NCBI GenBank assembly: GCA_900759575.1
Contig: CAAEVU010000195.1
Location: forward strand, 1 to 9,832
Direction of reading: 5' to 3'
Length of the DNA: 9,832 nt
Source: Clostridia bacterium
GTDB taxonomy: Bacteria; Bacillota; Clostridia; Oscillospirales; Acutalibacteraceae
Shown here: one piece after another, positions 6,493 through 9,832 of the stretch
How positions within the stretch are numbered: the first letter of the stretch is position 1
How the letters are laid out: every line of letters starts with the position of its first letter
Position numbers and translations under genes: made by a program
The notes under the pieces: generated by a model
Database searches by the model: none
What the model saw: only the letters and a program-made list of their open reading frames with translations
What the model was told of the DNA's origin: nothing

Positions 6493-6501
6493 ATTATAGC
6501 A
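6493..6501 (-). promoter_or_regulatory. parAB promoter (extended -10) and leader
   Basis: On the minus strand TGCTATAAT (6493-6501) is a perfect -10 with the extended TG motif; no good -35 is seen at 16-18 bases, which extended -10 promoters tolerate. The start should be near 6486, leaving a leader of about 110 bases. The -10 lies inside an 11-base palindrome, GCTATTATAGC on the plus strand (6490-6500), a possible operator. The leader also contains a small GGGC-TTTT-GCCC hairpin (6423-6434). The rest of the 301-base gap 6375-6675 holds the DnaA-like box, parS and the noc terminator listed separately. Confidence 0.7.
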
Positions 6502-6553
6502 TATTTTTCTTAGAAATAAAAGGCCAATCGGCTTTTGCCATGTAAAACTTTCG

Positions 6554-6562
6554 TTTTCCACA
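6554..6562 (+). promoter_or_regulatory. DnaA-box-like 9-mer upstream of parAB
   Basis: TTTTCCACA, one mismatch from TTATCCACA, ends seven bases before the near-consensus parS. Its surroundings share the 13-mer GTTTTCCACAGGA with the copy at 3177-3189. It lies about 70 bases upstream of the parAB transcription start. Soj and DnaA interact functionally in B. subtilis, which makes a regulatory role conceivable; binding is not shown. Confidence 0.4.
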
Positions 6563-6569
6563 GGATTCA

Positions 6570-6585
6570 TGTTTCATGTGAAACA
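6570..6585. promoter_or_regulatory. parS centromere site between noc and parA
   Basis: TGTTTCATGTGAAACA differs from the parS variant TGTTTCACGTGAAACA at one central base. Both seven-base half-sites TGTTTCA and TGAAACA are intact, and the symmetry extends to ATGTTTCA-TG-TGAAACAT (6569-6586). It lies in non-coding DNA upstream of parAB, which encode its expected binding partners, so it may serve both segregation and autoregulation. Confidence 0.82.
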
Positions 6586-6613
6586 TTTGGGAGAGAGACT
6601 ATCTGGGGACGAG

Positions 6614-6647
6614 AAAAGGCGGCCTTGGCTTACGCCTTGGCCGCCTT
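6614..6647 (-). terminator. Intrinsic terminator of noc
   Basis: Beginning 28 bases after the noc stop codon on the minus strand, AAGGCGGCC pairs with GGCCGCCTT (6639-6647 with 6616-6624). Inside is a further GGC/GCC pairing around a four-base loop, and TTTT CTC follows. The stem is strong and GC-rich but the T-run is short. It separates noc from parAB transcription. Confidence 0.75.
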
Positions 6648-6675
6648 CTCTGTGGGAAATGAATAAGGGAATGGG

Positions 6676-7476
6676 TTAAACTTGTACTCTGTGTAATTTG
6701 GGAATGCGCACCGTGCACTCGATATACTCCTCTGTCTCCTTTTTCTCCGACTGGGCCTCAATGCCCGCCGTTTTCATGGCGTCCACCGCATGGTCGATGG
6801 TATTGATAAACAACCGGATGTCTTTCGCCACAAAGGTGCGCTTTGGTTTGGCTCCCGAACGCTTGGGTTGGAGCAAGGTTTCCACCAGCTCTTCCGTTTG
6901 GGAAACGTTCAGGTGACGCTCCCCCGCCTGCCGCAATACTTTTTGCCGTACCGTCACATCGTCGATGCGCAGCAGGGCGCGGGCATGGCGTTCGGTAAGC
7001 TTGTACTCTAAAATCTCGGTCTGCTCTTCCGGAGTGAGTTTCAGCAGCCGCAGCTTGTTTGCCAGATAGGACTGGCTGATGCCCAGCCGTTTGGCCGCCT
7101 CCTCCTGGGTGATGTGCCACTCCCGGAGCAGATTTACCAGGGCGCTTGCCTGCTCGAACATTTGCAGGTCTTTCCGCTGGATATTTTCCAGCAAGGCCAG
7201 CACCGCGCTGTCCTCCGGGGGACAATCCGCCAGCAACGCGGGGATTTCCTTGAGCCCCGCCAATTTACAGGCTCTCAGCCTGCGCTCCCCGGCGATCAGG
7301 TAATAGGCGCCGTTCTCTTTTCGCACGGTCACCGGTTGGAGCAATCCGTTTTCCCGGATGCTCTGTGCCAGGGCTTCCAAATCCTCCTGCCGGAACTCTT
7401 TCCGGGGCTGGGAGGGATTGGGCAGGATGCGGCTCACCGGCAACTTTACCAGCTTTAACTTGTCCTTAAAAAACAT
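6676..7476 (-). CDS. noc: Nucleoid occlusion protein Noc (ParB paralogue)
   Basis: Noc is a ParB-family CTPase that binds its own DNA sites and, through a membrane-targeting N-terminus, keeps the FtsZ division machinery off the nucleoid. The 266-residue protein has the ParB CTP-binding fold with GERRLRA (63-69) and ENIQRKDL (97-104) and an HTH region (about 122-168). Its C-terminus, KRTFVAKDIRLFINTI...EEYIECTVRIPK (212-260), resembles B. subtilis Noc, not Spo0J. Its position between rsmG and soj is also that of noc. The start ATG at 7476 follows GGGAGG after seven bases; a GTG at 7485 overlaps that Shine-Dalgarno. The N-terminus is short: MFFKDKLKLVKL leads directly into the CTPase domain without the linker seen in B. 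subtilis. It lacks the GLGKGLDALF ParA-activating motif. A more general label, second ParB, is the fallback. Confidence 0.88.
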   Translation of the reverse strand: MFFKDKLKLVKLPVSRILPNPSQPRKEFRQEDLEALAQSIRENGLLQPVTVRKENGAYYLIAGERRLRACKLAGLKEIPALLADCPPEDSAVLALLENIQRKDLQMFEQASALVNLLREWHITQEEAAKRLGISQSYLANKLRLLKLTPEEQTEILEYKLTERHARALLRIDDVTVRQKVLRQAGERHLNVSQTEELVETLLQPKRSGAKPKRTFVAKDIRLFINTIDHAVDAMKTAGIEAQSEKKETEEYIECTVRIPKLHRVQV

Positions 7477-7483
7477 TTGCCGC

Positions 7484-7520
7484 ACCTCCCTTACGTGGAA
7501 TATTCTACCACGGGGGAGGT
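7484..7520 (-). promoter_or_regulatory. Inverted repeat able to mask the noc Shine-Dalgarno
   Basis: On the minus strand ACCTCCC and CGTGG (7508-7520) can pair with CCACG and GGGAGGT (7484-7498), giving 7-bp and 5-bp stems around a small internal loop and a nine-base loop. The 3' arm contains the noc Shine-Dalgarno, so the fold would hide it. A -10-like TAGAAT (7502-7507) lies in the loop, but no -35 is visible upstream. A transcript started from that -10 would lack the 5' arm and stay open, whereas read-through from the GNAT gene would carry the full hairpin. The pairing is seen; the regulation is inferred. Confidence 0.5.
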
Positions 7521-7557
7521 ACGGCGTTTGTTGTATCCTGTCGGCTGATCGAAATTT

Positions 7558-7998
7558 TTACAGATATTTTTTGAACCCTTTGGCTTCGATGAATCCCAGG
7601 GCGTGATAGAACTTGTGGGCTCCGGTACGGTTCATGCCGGACACCAGAATCTCATAGTGGCAGTTCCACACATTCTTGCCCCAGTCCTCAATGGCTTCAA
7701 ACATTTTCCGGCCTACGCCCTTGCCCTGGTAGCTTTCCAGCACCGCCACATTCTCCACCAAGAGGATGGGCCGGCAGGTATCGCAGATGTCCTCAAACAC
7801 CACGCCCAGCAAGCTGCCGCAAATGGTGCCCGTCTCTTTGTCCTCTGCCACCAGCAGGTATTTTTGCGGGTCGTTGTCGATCTTCTTCAAAAGCTGCTTT
7901 ACCGTTTCCCGGTCGCCGGCCTTGTCGCTGATGACCAGCATCACCTGGTCCAGGCCGTCCAGGTCTTTTTCTTCCGCCTTCCGCATGATCAGTTCCAT
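7558..7998 (-). CDS. GNAT-family N-acetyltransferase, substrate unknown
   Basis: This 146-residue protein is a single GNAT domain that would transfer acetyl from acetyl-CoA to an unknown amine. Conserved motif A is at about residues 80-105: VENVAVLESYQGKGVGRKMFEAIEDW, with the pyrophosphate-binding Q-G-K-G-V-G at 91-96. Motif B, with N123 and AHKFYHALGF (127-136), follows. It has no signal peptide or membrane helix. The ATG at 7998 has AAGGAG eight bases upstream; a second ATG four codons in lacks this. It lies 44 bases after rsmG and 81 before noc in the same direction, so it probably rides on the mnmG-rsmG transcript. It interrupts the usual gidB-noc adjacency and looks like an accessory gene. 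Nothing links it to a ribosomal target such as RimI beyond the fold. Confidence 0.9.
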   Translation of the reverse strand: MELIMRKAEEKDLDGLDQVMLVISDKAGDRETVKQLLKKIDNDPQKYLLVAEDKETGTICGSLLGVVFEDICDTCRPILLVENVAVLESYQGKGVGRKMFEAIEDWGKNVWNCHYEILVSGMNRTGAHKFYHALGFIEAKGFKKYL

Positions 7999-8042
7999 GG
8001 CACTCTCTCCTTGTGGTCATTTTCCAGCATACGTTTCATTTC

Positions 8043-8756
8043 TTACAGGGGATGCTTTAAGATGGTCCCTCCGTGGCGGGGATACCCTTTGGGAGTAAAC
8101 CGCAGCTTCTGGACGATGACCAGGTTCCGCTCTTCCCCGCCGGGCAGAGTCAAAGACATGACTTCCGGCTCTCCGGCGCCCAAAGTATCCAGGGCGTTTT
8201 CCGCCTCTTCCAATTCCTGAGCCGCGCCGGGGCCTTTCATGGCGATGAAGTACCCCTTCATCTTTACCAGGGGCATACAGTATTCCACCAGCACATTCAA
8301 GGACGCCACGGCTCGGGCGGTGGCAAGATCGTACCGCTCCCGCATGGTCTTGTCCAGCCCGGCTTCCTCCGCCCTCTTATGCACCCGGTTGGCGGAGATC
8401 TTCAAAGCCTTGCACACTTCTCCCAGGAAGTTCAGCCGTTTCATGGTGCCGTCCAGCAGGGTCAGCTCAATGTCCGGGCGGAGGATCTTCAAGGGGATCC
8501 CCGGGAATCCGGCGCCGGTTCCCACGTCTATGACCTTGGCTCCCTGCTTCAGCTTTTTCCAAAGAAGCAGAGTCATGCTGTCCAGAAAATGTTTCTCCAC
8601 CACCTGATCCGGTTCGGTGATGGAAGTCAGGTTGATTTTTTCATTCCATTCCAGCAAAAGCTCCATGTAGGTTTGGAACTGGTCCGCCTGCTGGGGGGTG
8701 ATCTTTACCCCCAGGGCTTTTGCCTGTTCTGTCAAAGTTTGGCGAATGTCCGTCAT
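8043..8756 (-). CDS. rsmG: 16S rRNA (guanine-527-N7)-methyltransferase RsmG
   Basis: RsmG (GidB) uses S-adenosylmethionine to methylate N7 of G527 in the 530 loop of 16S rRNA; its loss gives low-level streptomycin resistance in several bacteria. The 237-residue protein has the typical length. It shows the N-terminal WNEKINLTSI (37-46), the SAM-binding VIDVGTGAGFPGIPLKI (75-91), the DGTMKRLNFL stretch (102-111), the ARAVA active-site segment (147-151) and the usual tail TPKGYPRHGGTILKHPL. Start: the ATG at 8756 overlaps the mnmG stop as ATGA, with AAGGAGG nine bases upstream, implying translational coupling. An upstream in-frame start at 8813 would lie deep in mnmG and has no support. Confidence 0.98.
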   Translation of the reverse strand: MTDIRQTLTEQAKALGVKITPQQADQFQTYMELLLEWNEKINLTSITEPDQVVEKHFLDSMTLLLWKKLKQGAKVIDVGTGAGFPGIPLKILRPDIELTLLDGTMKRLNFLGEVCKALKISANRVHKRAEEAGLDKTMRERYDLATARAVASLNVLVEYCMPLVKMKGYFIAMKGPGAAQELEEAENALDTLGAGEPEVMSLTLPGGEERNLVIVQKLRFTPKGYPRHGGTILKHPL

Positions 8757-9832
8757 GGGTTGGCGCCTCCTTTTTCTTCTTCCCGTTTGGTCCGTTCCTG
8801 GGCGGACAGCCAAATCAGCAGCACGGAAATATCCGCCGGGCTCACGCCGGAAATCCGCCCTGCCTGGCCGATATTCTCCGGTTTCACCTTATTCAGCTTC
8901 TCTCCCGCTTCCAGCCGCAGCCCCTTGATCTGGGAATAGTCCATGTCCTCCGGCAAACGTTTCCGCTCCAACCGCCGGGCTTCCTCAATGTCCGCCAGCT
9001 GGCGCTTGATGTACCCCTCATATTTCAGCTGGATCTCCACATCCTCAAACACCGCGGCAGGATAGTCCGGCCGGCCCTTGTCCACGGGAGTCAAGTCCTT
9101 GTAGGTGATCTGAGGACGCTTCAGCAGGTCGGCCAGCTTTGCCCCGGTGGACAGGGGAGATGTTCCACGTGAAACAAGGATCGCGTTCAGCTCCTCCGAC
9201 GGGGGCAGGGTGGTGGTCTGGGCACGTTTCAGCTCCGCCTGCTTCTGGGCCTGCTTTTTCTGGAACTTCTCCCACCGCTTGTCGGAGATCAGTCCCAGCT
9301 TTCGGCCGTAAGGCGTGAGCCGCTCGTCCGCGTTGTCCTGGCGCAGCACCAAACGGTACTCGGAACGGGAAGTCATCATCCGGTAAGGATCGCTGGCGCC
9401 CTTAGTGATCAAGTCGTCGATCAGGGTGCCGATATAGGAACTGGCCCGGTCCAGTACAAACCGTTCCTTGCCCTGGACTTTCAGAGCCGCGTTGATACCT
9501 GCCACCAATCCCTGAGCAGCGGCTTCTTCATACCCGGAACTGCCGTTGAACTGGCCCGCGCCGTACAGCCCCGGCCAATCCCGGAATTCCAGAGTGGCGG
9601 AAAGCTGCAAGGGGTCGCAGCAATCGTACTCAATGGCGTAGGCGGTGCGCATGATCTCCACATGTTCCAATCCGGGGATGGTGTGGTAGAAGGCCAGCTG
9701 CACATCTTCGGGCAGGGAAGAACTCATGCCTTGCAGGTACATCTCTTCTGTCTCCAAGCCGCAAGGCTCAATAAACAGCTGATGCCGGGGCTTGACCGGG
9801 AAACGCACCACCTTATCTTCGATGCTGGGGCA
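8753..9832 (-). CDS. mnmG: tRNA uridine-5-carboxymethylaminomethyl modification enzyme MnmG (5' end outside the window)
   Basis: MnmG (GidA) is an FAD enzyme that with MnmE installs the cmnm5 group on wobble U34 of tRNAs reading split codon boxes. The window shows the C-terminal 359 residues of a protein usually about 630 long; the gene runs off the right edge with the frame still open. Visible landmarks are CPSIEDK at the edge (the Cys corresponds to E. coli Cys277), GQFNGSSGYEEAAAQGL (visible residues 93-109, FAD region), and the conserved YRMMTSRSEYRLVLRQDNADERLT (150-173). The C-terminal helical tRNA/MnmE-binding domain ends with RISGVSPADISVLLIWL. A GTG at 9811 is not the true start because the conserved CPSIEDK lies upstream of it. 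It overlaps rsmG by four bases and carries a perfect parS. Confidence 0.98.
   Translation of the reverse strand, partial: CPSIEDKVVRFPVKPRHQLFIEPCGLETEEMYLQGMSSSLPEDVQLAFYHTIPGLEHVEIMRTAYAIEYDCCDPLQLSATLEFRDWPGLYGAGQFNGSSGYEEAAAQGLVAGINAALKVQGKERFVLDRASSYIGTLIDDLITKGASDPYRMMTSRSEYRLVLRQDNADERLTPYGRKLGLISDKRWEKFQKKQAQKQAELKRAQTTTLPPSEELNAILVSRGTSPLSTGAKLADLLKRPQITYKDLTPVDKGRPDYPAAVFEDVEIQLKYEGYIKRQLADIEEARRLERKRLPEDMDYSQIKGLRLEAGEKLNKVKPENIGQAGRISGVSPADISVLLIWLSAQERTKREEEKGGANP
9161..9176. promoter_or_regulatory. Perfect parS site inside mnmG
   Basis: TGTTCCACGTGAAACA matches the B. subtilis parS consensus at all 16 positions. It lies within the mnmG coding region, where it encodes part of a Leu-Val-Ser-Arg-Gly-Thr stretch in the C-terminal part of the protein. 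It is the best candidate here for ParB loading. parS sites in B. subtilis are likewise often inside origin-proximal genes. Confidence 0.93.

Noticed and set aside
7491..7506. parS-like TATTCCACGTAAGGGA before noc (minus strand)
   Set aside because: Only 11 of 16 positions match and the second half-site is lost; the CCACG is better explained by the leader inverted repeat.
8499..8512. Further Noc-site-like CCCGGG palindromes inside rsmG, serS (near 4038) and the MFS gene (near 2416)
   Set aside because: About 9 of 14 matches or fewer, inside coding DNA of high GC where CCCGGG is expected by chance.
1..9832. Mobile elements, CRISPR arrays, tRNA or rRNA genes, phage or defence genes
   Set aside because: No transposase or integrase motifs, no regularly spaced direct repeats, and no tRNA-like cloverleaf noticed; nearly all sequence is accounted for by core genes and their control regions.

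Overview
This window looks like the origin-proximal core of a Clostridia-type Firmicutes chromosome, with moderately high GC and probably from a gut Oscillospiraceae/Ruminococcaceae-like bacterium. That placement is an inference from gene order and protein sequence; the exact taxon cannot be read from the window. The right two thirds follow the Bacillus subtilis block gidA-gidB-noc-soj-spo0J. All of it is on the minus strand: mnmG (5' end cut by the right edge), rsmG, a GNAT acetyltransferase, noc, parA/soj and parB/spo0J, followed by serS. In relatives this block is transcribed away from oriC, so oriC should lie off the right edge with the replication fork moving right to left. All minus-strand genes are then co-directional with the fork, and the one plus-strand gene, an MFS transporter, meets it head-on.

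Layout from left to right. Bases 1-113 hold a textbook minus-strand promoter (TTGACA, 17 bp, TATAAT) firing out of the window, and a Noc-site-like palindrome. guaB (IMP dehydrogenase) occupies 114-1583 on the minus strand. A divergent intergenic region (1584-1847) carries the guaB promoter and candidate MFS promoters. The MFS gene is 1848-3065 (+). A convergent intergenic region (3066-3311) has one intrinsic terminator for each gene, a 14-bp inverted repeat and a degenerate parS. serS is 3312-4592 and has a 161-base leader with two similar hairpins. parB (4754-5596) and parA (5610-6374) are tightly coupled. The 301-base region 6375-6675 holds the parA promoter and leader, a DnaA-box-like site, a near-consensus parS and the noc terminator. 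noc is 6676-7476, with its Shine-Dalgarno inside an inverted repeat. The GNAT gene is 7558-7998. rsmG (8043-8756) overlaps mnmG by ATGA, and mnmG (8753-9832) carries a perfect parS inside its coding region.

Functionally the window joins chromosome segregation and nucleoid occlusion (ParA, ParB, Noc and parS sites), translation fidelity (MnmG wobble-uridine modification, RsmG 16S rRNA methylation, SerRS) and the committed step of GMP synthesis (GuaB). Little here is novel at the gene level. The most interesting material is in the gaps: three parS-like sites of graded quality, four copies of the 9-mer TTTTCCACA confined to intergenic DNA, and a possible Shine-Dalgarno-masking hairpin before noc.
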